From SFTH01 sp051878085 (GTDB lineage: Bacteria > Bacillota > Clostridia > Christensenellales > Aristaeellaceae), in the NCBI GenBank assembly GCA_051878085.1, contig JBJEJN010000068.1, positions 1-59,964 on the forward strand: a stretch of 59,964 nucleotides of DNA, read 5' to 3'. Both the position numbers and the translations under genes were made by a program. A model generated the notes under the pieces. That model had not been told where the DNA came from and did not search any database. It saw nothing but the letters and a program-made list of their open reading frames with translations. Positions 49,901 through 59,905 of this stretch are shown here, piece after piece. How positions within the stretch are numbered: position 1 is the first letter of the stretch; each line of letters begins with the position of its first letter.

Positions 49901-50908
49901 ATGATCGGAGGAAACCGGCGCGGAATATTTGGTGTGCACGGGCGGTTGCGACGCATGATCTGCGGCGCGCTGGCGGCGACGCTGCTGGCTGCGGCGTGCG
50001 TTGCGGAGCCGGAGCTGCGCCCGGAGAACATCCGCGCGACGGCGGAATATCTGTGCAACGAAATCGGCTGTCGGCCGGCGGGCTCGGCGGCGGAGCGCAG
50101 CGCCTGCGACCATCTGGCGCTTCAATTGGAGGCGCTGGGCTTCTCCCCGGCGGATGGCACGCTGCTGCGCAGCGCGTTTGATGGCCTGCAGGGCATGCGG
50201 AGCGAAAACCTGACGGCGGTCTGCAACGGCGGGCGCGACGAGCTGCCGCTGGTCAGCATCGTGGCCCACTACGACAGCGTCGCAACGTCTCCGGGCGCGC
50301 GGGACAACGCCGCCGCCGTGGGCATCCTGCTGGAGCTCGCCCGGGTGCTGGGCCGGGAGGCAGCGCTGCCCTGCGAGATCCGCATGGTCTTTCTCGGCTC
50401 GGAGGAGAACGGCTACCACGGCGCGAAGGCCTACGTGCAGAGCCTGACGGAACAGGATCGGGCGCGGCACATCGCGGCGTTCAACATGGACATCAGCGCG
50501 GCCTCGCCCTCTGACGCTGCGGAGCCGGTGATCTTCATCCTGGGCGGACAGCTGCCGGACGGGCGCTATGCCGACGCGGAGTTTCTGCCCGCGTGCACCA
50601 ACTCGGTCGCCGATGCTGCGGCCCAGGCCTGGGCTGCGGCCCATGGGGAGACGCTCCCCATCTTCGTCTACGGCGAGAGCGACCACGTCCGCTTTCATGA
50701 GGCGGAGCTGGAGGCCGTGAACCTGTGCATGCGGCGGCTGGAGGATGGGCTGCCCCGCCTGCCGGAGAGCTATCATCAGATGCACGATCTGCCGGAGGAG
50801 CTGGATTACGACGGGGCGGCGCAGCTCGGCGCGTGCATACTGGACGCGATCGCTCTGCTGTGCGCGCCGGCGGAGGTGGACGGAACAGAATCCAGCAGCG
50901 GCACTTGA
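49901..50908 (+). CDS. M28 family metallopeptidase
   Basis: 335 residues. An N-terminal basic stretch and hydrophobic helix (RRMICGALAATLLAAACVA, about 16-34) act as signal or anchor. The di-zinc peptidase follows: His in IVAHYDSVA (about 124), Asp in ARDNAAAVG, the catalytic Glu pair in FLGSEENGYHGAK (about 168), Asp in AFNMDIS, and the final His in PESYHQMHDLP (about 290). Family members release N-terminal amino acids from peptides outside the cell. The ATG at 49901 follows GGAGGGA. It lies alone, just before an Rrf2 regulator whose promoter overlaps its 3' end. Confidence 0.87.
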   Translation: MIGGNRRGIFGVHGRLRRMICGALAATLLAAACVAEPELRPENIRATAEYLCNEIGCRPAGSAAERSACDHLALQLEALGFSPADGTLLRSAFDGLQGMRSENLTAVCNGGRDELPLVSIVAHYDSVATSPGARDNAAAVGILLELARVLGREAALPCEIRMVFLGSEENGYHGAKAYVQSLTEQDRARHIAAFNMDISAASPSDAAEPVIFILGGQLPDGRYADAEFLPACTNSVADAAAQAWAAAHGETLPIFVYGESDHVRFHEAELEAVNLCMRRLEDGLPRLPESYHQMHDLPEELDYDGAAQLGACILDAIALLCAPAEVDGTESSSGT

Positions 50909-50933
50909 TTTTCCTTCAACCCTGATCTATAAT
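50905..50933 (+). promoter_or_regulatory. Promoter of the Rrf2 regulator gene
   Basis: TTGATT (50905-50910), 17 bases, TATAAT (50928-50933). The -35 overlaps the stop codon of the peptidase gene. Confidence 0.78.
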
Positions 50934-50953
50934 AGGTTTAGGGGGCGATACAC

Positions 50954-51385
50954 ATGATGATTTCGACTCGCGGCCGCTACGCGCTGCGCGTGATGATTGA
51001 TCTGGCCGAACAGCAGACCAGCAGCTTCACGCCGCTGAAGGAGATCGCCGCGCGGCAGGAAATTTCGGAAAAATATCTGGAGAGCATTGTCAAGAATCTG
51101 GTTCAGAACGGCTTTTTGGAGGGCCTGCGCGGCAAGGGCGGCGGCTATCGCCTGGTGCGCGCTCCGGAGGAGTACAGCGTCGGCAGCATCCTGCGGCTGA
51201 TGGAGGGCAGCCTAGCCCCCGTCGCCTGTCTGGAGCAGCGCGCTCTGCCCTGCAATCGGGAGGAAAAGTGCCGCACGCTTCCCATGTGGAAGAAGCTGTA
51301 CGCGCTGCTGAACGACTTCTTCGACGGCATCACCCTGGCCGATCTGATCGATTCCGAGCGCTCGGGCGATAATTACGTGATCTGA
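50954..51385 (+). CDS. Rrf2 family regulator (IscR/CymR-like)
   Basis: 143 residues. ISTRGRYALRVMIDLAEQ at the start and ISEKYLESIVKNLVQNGFLEGLRGKGGGYRL in the winged helix are typical. Three cysteines in CLEQRALPCNREEKC (about 94-108) match the spacing of iron-sulfur-binding members such as IscR, whereas CymR lacks them, so cluster or redox sensing is plausible. No iscS/iscU or cysteine-synthesis gene follows; the repeats at 51501-51596 come next, so its targets are elsewhere. Two consecutive ATGs (50954 and 50957) are equally possible starts after AGGGGG. Confidence 0.9.
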   Translation: MMISTRGRYALRVMIDLAEQQTSSFTPLKEIAARQEISEKYLESIVKNLVQNGFLEGLRGKGGGYRLVRAPEEYSVGSILRLMEGSLAPVACLEQRALPCNREEKCRTLPMWKKLYALLNDFFDGITLADLIDSERSGDNYVI

Positions 51386-51500
51386 GCGCGTCCGGCGCAG
51401 GGAATTGCCGCGCAGGGCAAAGGGATATTGCATGGCAAGCGGATTGAAAAGGCCGCTTTGAAACAGGCTCTGTTTTGAGGCAACCCCATAATTATTGTGC

Positions 51501-51528
51501 GGCGGGGTGAGGGCACCCCGCCCTACGG
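51501..51528 (+). repeat. Dispersed GC palindrome, copy 7
   Basis: GGCGGGGTG-A-GGG-CACCCCGCC-CTACGG, preceded by TTTTGAGGCAACCCC and ATAATTATTGTGC, the same flank as copies 2, 5 and 6. Confidence 0.9.
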
Positions 51529-51568
51529 CTGTGCAGGAGCCATTCAAAAACGGACATAAGAAATCTGC

Positions 51569-51596
51569 GGCGGGGTGTGGGCACCCCGCCCTACGG
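51569..51596 (+). repeat. Dispersed GC palindrome, copy 8
   Basis: GGCGGGGTG-T-GGG-CACCCCGCC-CTACGG, 68 bases after copy 7. Copies 7 and 8 are each followed by CAGGAGCCATTCAAAA or a close variant, showing a longer duplicated unit. Confidence 0.9.
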
Positions 51597-51687
51597 CGAT
51601 ACAGGAACCATTCAAAACGGACATAAGTATCTGCCGCCGACCCACACAATTCTCCTAAAAACACCATTCCCCAAAAACCAAACACAA

Positions 51688-51720
51688 GAAATCCGGCTCA
51701 TTGCCGCCGAGCCGGATTTC
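51688..51720. terminator. Hairpin terminator in the rrf2-xylB gap
   Basis: GAAATCCGGCTC at 51688-51699 pairs perfectly with GAGCCGGATTTC at 51709-51720, with a nine-base loop. Works in either direction. Confidence 0.8.
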
Positions 51721-51759
51721 GTTATGCCACCAAACCTGCCAACAGAAAAGAAGCACAGA

Positions 51760-51792
51760 ATCCCTGCCCCTCTGATCTATGGGGGCAGGGAT
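51760..51792 (-). terminator. Terminator of the der-plsY-xylB unit
   Basis: ATCCCTGCCCC at 51760-51770 pairs with GGGGCAGGGAT at 51782-51792. On the minus strand TCTGTGCTTCTTTTC follows. Confidence 0.75.
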
Positions 51793-51808
51793 TCGTTCAT
51801 TCAAACAC

Positions 51809-51884
51809 GGCAGTATGTGGCTGCAGGCCCAGCCTGCCGGCAGTATGCGGCTGCAGGCCCAGCCTGCCGGCAGTATGCGGCTGT
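51809..51884 (+). repeat. 30-base tandem repeat, 2.5 copies
   Basis: Unit 1 (51809-51838) and unit 2 (51839-51868) differ at one position (GTATGTGG against GTATGCGG); a partial third follows to 51884. Each unit contains the inverted GGCTGCAGG/CCAGCC pair. It ends 13 bases before the xylB stop. Confidence 0.9.
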
Positions 51885-51896
51885 CGTGTCACACGA

Positions 51897-53426
51897 CTAG
51901 AAGCCGAGGGATGCGCCGAAATCGTAGACCGGCTTCAGCGCGGGATAGATCTTCTTGTAGATCTCGTAGCTCTTCTTGTAGCCCTCCTGGTTCTCGGCGA
52001 TGGGCGTGCACTCGGTCTCGGGCCTGATGACCTGCACGGCCTCGGTCAGGTTCTTCCACAGGCCCGCGCCCACGCCTGCGACCAGCACTGCGCCGTATGC
52101 GCCGCCCTCGCTGGCAGCGGACATGGTGTAGACGGGCAGGTTGAAGATGTCGGCCTGCATCTGCCGCCACAGCGGGCTGAACGCGCCGCCGCCGGAGGTG
52201 TAGACCTTTTCATTCTTCGTCATGGAGCCGAAGATGTCCACCAGCTGGCAGAGGGAGTAGGTCACGCCCTCCATCACGGCGCGGGTGATGTCGCCGCGGG
52301 TGGTGGTCAGGCTCATGCCGTAGAAGCTGCCGCGGCAGTTGGGATCCGGATAGGGACAGCGCTCGCCGGACAGGTAGGGGGTGAACACCACGCCGTTGGC
52401 TCCGGGCACGGAGGATTCCGCGTCCCTGCCCATGATGTCGTACACGTTCTCACCGGTCTCGGCGGACTGCTGCTTCGCGCCCTCACAGAGGGTGTCGCGG
52501 TACCAGCGGTAGCTGCCGCCGGCGGACAGGGTGCAGCCGAAGTCCGTCCACAGGCCGGGCTCGTTGCCGCAGAACATCTGAAGATCGCCGTGGGGGTTGT
52601 CCTCGTAGTGATCCAGGCCCATCGTCACGTTGCCGCTGGTGCCGATGACCACGCCCAGAATGCCCGGACGCACCAGGCCGCTGCCCACCGCCTGAATGAC
52701 CGCGTCGCCGCCGCCCGCGTAGCAGGGCAGACCCTCGGGCAGCCCGGTGAGCTGCGCCACATCGCAGGTGACGTGGCCCGCCAGCGTGGTGGACTCCACA
52801 GCCTTCGGGAAGATGGACTTGTCAAGGCCCGCGATCTCGATCAGCGCGTCGCTCCACACGCGGTTCTTGGTGTCGAAGAAGCCCGTGCCGGAGGCGTCGG
52901 ACACGTCGATCATGATCTCGCCGGTCATGCGGAAGCGGATGTAATCCTTCGGGCAGACGAACACCTTCATCTTCGCGAAGTTGTCCGGCTCCTCGTCGCG
53001 CAGCCAGAGGATCTTGCCGCCGGTGTAGCCGGTGAGCATGCGGTTGTTGGTGTAGGTCAGCAGCTTTTCCAGACCGCCGGCCTTCTCGGTGATCCAGTCG
53101 CACTGCTTCTGGGTGCGCTGGTCGCACCACAGGATGGCGGGGCGGATGACCTGGTTGTCCTCGTCCAGCGCCACCAGGCCGTGCATCTGGCCGGAGTAGC
53201 TCAGGCCGAGGATGTCGGAGGGATCAACATTGGCCTTCTTCAGGATCACCTGCAGGCCCTTGACCACGCCCTGCCACCAGTCCTCGGGGTTCTGCTCCGC
53301 CCAGCCCGGACGGGGCGTGGACAGCGGATACTCCTGGGTGGAGGAGGCGACGACCTTGCCGGTTTCGTCGATCATGATGCATTTGGCGCCGGAGGTGCCG
53401 ACGTCCAGACCGATCAGATACTTCAT
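51897..53426 (-). CDS. xylB: Xylulokinase (FGGY family)
   Basis: 509 residues. IGLDVGTSGAKCIMIDETG is the N-terminal phosphate loop; YSGQMHGLVALDEDN (about 79-93) is the XylB-specific segment with the substrate Met-His; WCDQRT, GGGDAVIQAVGSG and the second-domain TSGGGAFSPLWRQMQADI loop follow. It phosphorylates D-xylulose to the 5-phosphate. No xylose isomerase or transporter is adjacent; the gene starts 18 bases after plsY and most likely shares its transcript, an unusual setting for a sugar kinase. Related FGGY kinases act on other ketoses, so the substrate is somewhat open. Confidence 0.9.
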   Translation of the reverse strand: MKYLIGLDVGTSGAKCIMIDETGKVVASSTQEYPLSTPRPGWAEQNPEDWWQGVVKGLQVILKKANVDPSDILGLSYSGQMHGLVALDEDNQVIRPAILWCDQRTQKQCDWITEKAGGLEKLLTYTNNRMLTGYTGGKILWLRDEEPDNFAKMKVFVCPKDYIRFRMTGEIMIDVSDASGTGFFDTKNRVWSDALIEIAGLDKSIFPKAVESTTLAGHVTCDVAQLTGLPEGLPCYAGGGDAVIQAVGSGLVRPGILGVVIGTSGNVTMGLDHYEDNPHGDLQMFCGNEPGLWTDFGCTLSAGGSYRWYRDTLCEGAKQQSAETGENVYDIMGRDAESSVPGANGVVFTPYLSGERCPYPDPNCRGSFYGMSLTTTRGDITRAVMEGVTYSLCQLVDIFGSMTKNEKVYTSGGGAFSPLWRQMQADIFNLPVYTMSAASEGGAYGAVLVAGVGAGLWKNLTEAVQVIRPETECTPIAENQEGYKKSYEIYKKIYPALKPVYDFGASLGF

Positions 53427-53444
53427 GGGATGACACTCCTTAAA

Positions 53445-54080
53445 TCATTTTTTCTTTGAAAGCCTGGAAATCTTCTTGAAGTCCAGCTTATTTTCCTCGT
53501 GATGGAGCAGCCGCTGGATGTTCTTGCGGTGGCAGAACAGCGACAAGAGCGCCTGCAGGATGGAGAAGATGATGTAAGCCGTGTAGTGGGCGTTGCCCCG
53601 CAGCAGGATGGCGATGCAGATGGGATAGAGGAAGGACACGGTGATGGAGCCGAGGGATACGTAGCCGGTGAGGGCCGCGATGAGCACCACCACGCCGGTC
53701 AGTCCGATGCCCAGCCAGGGATTGATGGTCAGGATCATACCCAAGGAGGCTGCGATGCCCTTGCCGCCCTTGAACTTGAAGAACACCGGGAAATCGTGGC
53801 CCAGGATGGCCGCGGTGCCACCGATCAGCAGGCCCACGTCCCCTGCCAGATACCGGCCCAGCTGCGCCGCGATGAAGGACTTCAGGCAGTCGCCCACCAG
53901 CGTCAGCACGCTGGGCAGCCAGCCCAGGTTGCGCAGCACGTTGGTGGAGCCTGCGTTGCCGCTGCCCACCTTGCGGATGTCCTTGATGCCGTAGAGCTTC
54001 GCAACCAGGATGCCCACGGAGATGTTGCCCAGCAGATAGCCCACCACGGCGATGAGCACATATTTCAGCCAGAGAGCCAT
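53445..54080 (-). CDS. plsY: Acyl-phosphate:glycerol-3-phosphate acyltransferase
   Basis: 211 residues with about five membrane helices. PlsY makes lysophosphatidic acid from acyl phosphate. Conserved motifs are GSGNAGSTNVLRNLG (about 37-51), FKGGKGIAASLG (about 103-114) that binds glycerol 3-phosphate, and a C-terminal helix with FCHRKNIQRLL. The tail of 20 residues is basic. It follows der by 45 bases and precedes xylB, in a housekeeping run that is common in Clostridia for der and plsY. Confidence 0.95.
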   Translation of the reverse strand: MALWLKYVLIAVVGYLLGNISVGILVAKLYGIKDIRKVGSGNAGSTNVLRNLGWLPSVLTLVGDCLKSFIAAQLGRYLAGDVGLLIGGTAAILGHDFPVFFKFKGGKGIAASLGMILTINPWLGIGLTGVVVLIAALTGYVSLGSITVSFLYPICIAILLRGNAHYTAYIIFSILQALLSLFCHRKNIQRLLHHEENKLDFKKISRLSKKK

Positions 54081-54125
54081 TTCTCTTCCTTCTTTCGGAT
54101 GAAGTTATTTGGGAGAAGGCCGCGC

Positions 54126-55457
54126 TTACTGCTCGTCCTTCTTCTTTTCCCGCAGAATGAACCTGAGCGGCGTGCCGTCAAAGCCGAAGGACTTGCGGAA
54201 CTGCTTCTCCAGATAGCGCTCGTAGGAGAAGTGCATCAGGGTCTGGTCGTTGACGAACATCACGAAGGTCGGCGGCTGCACGCCCTGCTGGGTGGCATAG
54301 TAGATCTTCAGCCTGCGGCCCGAGGTGGCCGGGGGCTGGAGCGCCGCCTGTGCGTCGGCGAGGATGTCGTTGAGCAGGCCGGTGGTGATGCGGCGGCGGG
54401 ACTCGGCGTAGGCGGCCTTCACCGCCTCCAGCACCTTGTTCACCCGCTGGCCGGTGAGCGCAGAGATGTACAGCACCGGCGCGTAGGCCATGAACTTCAG
54501 GTTCTCACGCACCTGCGCGGTGAACTCGTTCATCGTCCTGGTGTCCTTCTCGATGGCGTCCCACTTGTTGATGACGATGATCGCCGCCTTGCCCTGCTCG
54601 TCGATGTAGCCCGCGATCTTCGCGTCCTGCTCGGTCACGCCCTGCGTCGCGTCGATCACCAGCAGCGCCACGTCGCAGCGGTCGATGGCCGCCAGCGCAC
54701 GCACGATGGAGAAGCGCTCCAGCGTCTGGTAGCCGATGGCGCGCTTGCGCCGGATGCCCGCCGTGTCGATGATGACGAAGTCGTCGCCCTCCTCGTCGGT
54801 GAAGCGGGTGTCGATGGCGTCGCGGGTGGTGCCCGCGATGTCCGAGACCATCACGCGCTCCTGGCCGAGGATGCGGTTCGTCAGCGAGGACTTGCCCACG
54901 TTGGGCTTGCCGCAGATCGCCAGCTGGATCGCCGTGCTCTCCTCTTCCTCCCCGTCCGGATCCGGGAAGAACTTGCACAGCTCCTCCAACAAATCGCCCA
55001 GGTTCAGCAGGTTCACGCTGGAAATGCCGATGGGATCGCCCAGGCCGAGGTTGTAGAACTCGTAGACGTCGTTCAGCGCCTTCACGTTGTCGATCTTGTT
55101 CACCACCAGCAGGATCGGCTTGCGGGCCTTGCGCAGCATGTCCGCCACGCTCTGATCGTCCGCCGTCATGCCCGTCTTGCCATCCACGAAGAACAGGATC
55201 ACGTCGCAGGTCTCGATGGCGATCTCCGCCTGACGGCGCATCTGCTGCAGCAGCGGATCCTCGCTGGTCGGGTCGATTCCGCCCGTGTCGATCAGCGTGA
55301 ACTTGTAGTTCTGCCACTCGCAGTCCAGATACACACGGTCGCGGGTCACGCCCGGCGTGTTCTCCACAATGGATACCCGCCGTCCCGCCATCGTATTGAA
55401 AAAGGTAGATTTTCCCACGTTCGGTCTGCCCACAATGGCGACCAGAGGCTTTGCCAT
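54126..55457 (-). CDS. der: Ribosome assembly GTPase Der (EngA)
   Basis: 443 residues with two GTPase domains and a C-terminal KH-like domain. Domain 1: P-loop GRPNVGKST (8-16), DTGGI (about 57), VNKID (about 118). Domain 2: GKPNVGKSS (about 185), DTAGI (about 232), INKWD (about 297). The KH-like part ends with FDGTPLRFILREKKKDEQ, as in the family. Der helps 50S subunit maturation. AGGAGG precedes the ATG. Upstream lies an unusual pair of inverted hairpin elements that separates it from the DUF512 gene. Confidence 0.96.
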   Translation of the reverse strand: MAKPLVAIVGRPNVGKSTFFNTMAGRRVSIVENTPGVTRDRVYLDCEWQNYKFTLIDTGGIDPTSEDPLLQQMRRQAEIAIETCDVILFFVDGKTGMTADDQSVADMLRKARKPILLVVNKIDNVKALNDVYEFYNLGLGDPIGISSVNLLNLGDLLEELCKFFPDPDGEEEESTAIQLAICGKPNVGKSSLTNRILGQERVMVSDIAGTTRDAIDTRFTDEEGDDFVIIDTAGIRRKRAIGYQTLERFSIVRALAAIDRCDVALLVIDATQGVTEQDAKIAGYIDEQGKAAIIVINKWDAIEKDTRTMNEFTAQVRENLKFMAYAPVLYISALTGQRVNKVLEAVKAAYAESRRRITTGLLNDILADAQAALQPPATSGRRLKIYYATQQGVQPPTFVMFVNDQTLMHFSYERYLEKQFRKSFGFDGTPLRFILREKKKDEQ

Positions 55458-55490
55458 GCTCGTTCCTCCTGTTCGTTGCCGCGGATACGG

Positions 55491-55568
55491 TCAGGGGCGC
55501 CGCCCCTGAAACCCCGCTTAAGGGCGTGACGCCCTTAAGAATCCCCAGTATGGCGCGCAATGCGCGCC
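55491..55568. repeat. Compound hairpin element, left copy
   Basis: Three stems in a row: TCAGGGGCG/CGCCCCTGA (55491-55509), CTTAAGGGCGT/ACGCCCTTAAG (55517-55539) and GGCGCGCA/TGCGCGCC (55552-55568), joined by AACCCC and AATCCCC. It has a related copy in opposite orientation at 55642-55722. Confidence 0.85.
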
Positions 55569-55641
55569 TGAAGAATTATTATTTGATATCGGTATTCTGT
55601 CGTTGCTGGAACGACGGTTGTTTCTTTTAATTATTTTTCCT

Positions 55642-55722
55642 GGCGCGCATTGCGCGCCATATTGAGGGGTCCAGGGGAAATCATTTCCCCGGGCAGGGGT
55701 TTTAGGGGACAGCGTCCCCTAA
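55642..55722. repeat. Compound hairpin element, right copy (inverted)
   Basis: Read on the minus strand: stem TTAGGGGAC/GTCCCCTAA (55722-55702), AAACCCC, stem GGGGAAAT/ATTTCCCC (55690-55674), GACCCCTCA, TATGGCGCGCAATGCGCGCC (to 55642). Order, linkers and last stem match the left copy, but the first two stems have different sequences that still pair. Its end overlaps the stop codon of the DUF512 gene. Confidence 0.85.
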
Positions 55723-57026
55723 GCGTTCCCCCTCAGCGCACACAGCAGGTCGTCGCCGCTGCGGCCCACCGGGATGATGGGCTTGCCGAGGATGCGCCGT
55801 GCCTCGTCGAGGGTCATGTCGTCGAGGAAGCGGTCGCCCTCGCTGCGCAGCATGCATTCGGTGATGAACACGGCCTCGCCGTCCTCATCCTTCAGGCGGT
55901 CGGTGAGATCGCCGCCGGTGATCAGCCCGGACACGGTCACGCTCTCGCCGAAGAAGCGGTTCTTCACGGGAACCACCCGCATTTCGATCCCTGTGAGGGG
56001 ATGCCGGGCGAACAGATCCTTAAGGAACGCCGCTGCAGACACGCCGCAGGCGCAGATGAACGTCCGCTTCGCACCGTCCGCGCGGCGCTCGGATTCCGGC
56101 AGCTCCTCCCACGCCGCGTGGAATTCGGTCTCCAGCGCGCGCAGCAGTCCCACGCCGTCGTCAATCTGGCCGTAGTCCTCGTATTCCTCGTCCCCCGGCA
56201 GCTCCATGCCCGCCTGGAGGTAGAATTCGTCCGAGGGAAACACGAAGCGCGTGCCGCGCTCTTTAAGCAGCTTCTCCCGCCAGCGGTTCGCGATTTCGAT
56301 TACCGCGCGGGCCTCGTCGCGGGTGTAGGTGTGCAGCGGATGCAGGCCCTCGCGATGCCCGGTCAGGCCCACCGGAACCAGCGCCAGCGACAGCGTGCCG
56401 GGGATGTTCGCCAGGGTTTCGATGGTCTGCTCCAGCGCGGGGCCGTCGTTGATGCCGGGACAGAGCACCGCCTGGGTGTGAAACTCCACGCCGCCATCGG
56501 AGAGCCGACGGAGCTGATCCAGCAGCCGCCTTCCGCGCTCCTGGCCCAGGATGTGGCTGCGCAGTTCAGGGTCGACCGCGTGCACGGAGATGTACAGCGG
56601 CGACGCGTGGCGCGCGATCATCCGATCCAGTTCGCGGTCAGAGACGTTGGTCAGGGTCACATAGTTGCCCATCATCAGGCTCATGCGCCAGTCGTCGTCC
56701 TTGACGCGCATGCTGGGCCGCACGTTTTCGGGCAGCTGGTCCACGAAGCAGAACAGGCACTTGTTGCAGCACAGCCGCATGCCGCTCATCATGGGCCGCT
56801 CGAACTCCAGGCCCAGGGGATCGTACTCGCCCTTGCGGATGCTGAGCTGTTTGATCTGTCCCTCCCGGCGGACGACCAGCTCCACGCGGTGTTCAGCGGT
56901 CAGCGCCTGGTAATCCAGAAAGTCGATCACCGGCTCGCCGCCGATGGAGAGCAGCTCGTCGCCGGGGCGCAGGCCTGCGCGCGCGGCGGGACTGCGGGGA
57001 TCGACGGCGGAAATTTTCTGTGCCAT
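55719..57026 (-). CDS. PDZ/radical-SAM/DUF512 protein
   Basis: 435 residues. A short PDZ-like domain (ARAGLRPGDELLSIGGEPV, about 14-32) is followed by a radical-SAM-like region with cysteines in MRLCCNKCLFCFVDQLP (about 80-96; the motif is C-x3-C-x2-C type) and then DUF512 in the C-terminal half, with further conserved segments FICACGVSAAAF and VSGLITGGDL. This is a widely conserved clostridial and cyanobacterial family, often next to der, with no settled role. The ATG at 57026 follows CGGAGG; in-frame codons upstream lie in the promoter. The stop codon is inside the right compound hairpin. Confidence 0.87.
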   Translation of the reverse strand: MAQKISAVDPRSPAARAGLRPGDELLSIGGEPVIDFLDYQALTAEHRVELVVRREGQIKQLSIRKGEYDPLGLEFERPMMSGMRLCCNKCLFCFVDQLPENVRPSMRVKDDDWRMSLMMGNYVTLTNVSDRELDRMIARHASPLYISVHAVDPELRSHILGQERGRRLLDQLRRLSDGGVEFHTQAVLCPGINDGPALEQTIETLANIPGTLSLALVPVGLTGHREGLHPLHTYTRDEARAVIEIANRWREKLLKERGTRFVFPSDEFYLQAGMELPGDEEYEDYGQIDDGVGLLRALETEFHAAWEELPESERRADGAKRTFICACGVSAAAFLKDLFARHPLTGIEMRVVPVKNRFFGESVTVSGLITGGDLTDRLKDEDGEAVFITECMLRSEGDRFLDDMTLDEARRILGKPIIPVGRSGDDLLCALRGNA

Positions 57027-57072
57027 GCAACCTCCGAAAAATGCGAGAAATCGATATATCCATACCCATTCT

Positions 57073-57101
57073 ATTATGGCGCAAAAAATGTAAACCGTCA
57101 A
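57073..57101 (-). promoter_or_regulatory. Promoter of the DUF512 gene
   Basis: Minus-strand TTGACG (57101-57096), 17 bases, CATAAT (57078-57073), 47 bases before the ATG. Confidence 0.7.
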
Positions 57102-57186
57102 CAACAAAAGCGCGAACTTCCATCGGGAATTTTCAAAATATTATATTTAAATCAAGCGATTTTGGTACAAGTTAACAAAAAAATGC

Positions 57187-57216
57187 TTGCTTTCGGGAGC
57201 AAAAACTTACTATAAT
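57187..57216 (+). promoter_or_regulatory. Promoter of ppdK
   Basis: TTGCTT (57187-57192), 18 bases, TATAAT (57211-57216), 56 bases before the ATG. The region upstream is AT-rich (57120-57180), which may act as an UP-type element. Confidence 0.7.
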
Positions 57217-57271
57217 GAAGTGCTATTCGAGATTTGGCCAGAGAATTTGAATTTTTGGTAGGAGGATCAAC

Positions 57272-59905
<2,634 letters not shown>

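Larger units (their letters stand above)
51386..51896. other. Repeat-rich intergenic region
   Basis: 511 bases between convergent rrf2 and xylB genes. It contains palindrome copies 7 and 8, two strong hairpins (51688-51720 and 51760-51792) and a 30-base tandem repeat (51809-51884). A 107-codon open frame covers part of it but is made of repeat sequence and is not called as a gene. Confidence 0.8.

Noticed and set aside
51577..51900. 107-codon open frame across the repeat-rich gap
   Set aside because: Made of a palindrome copy, hairpins and the 30-base tandem repeat; no ribosome site and no protein-like composition.
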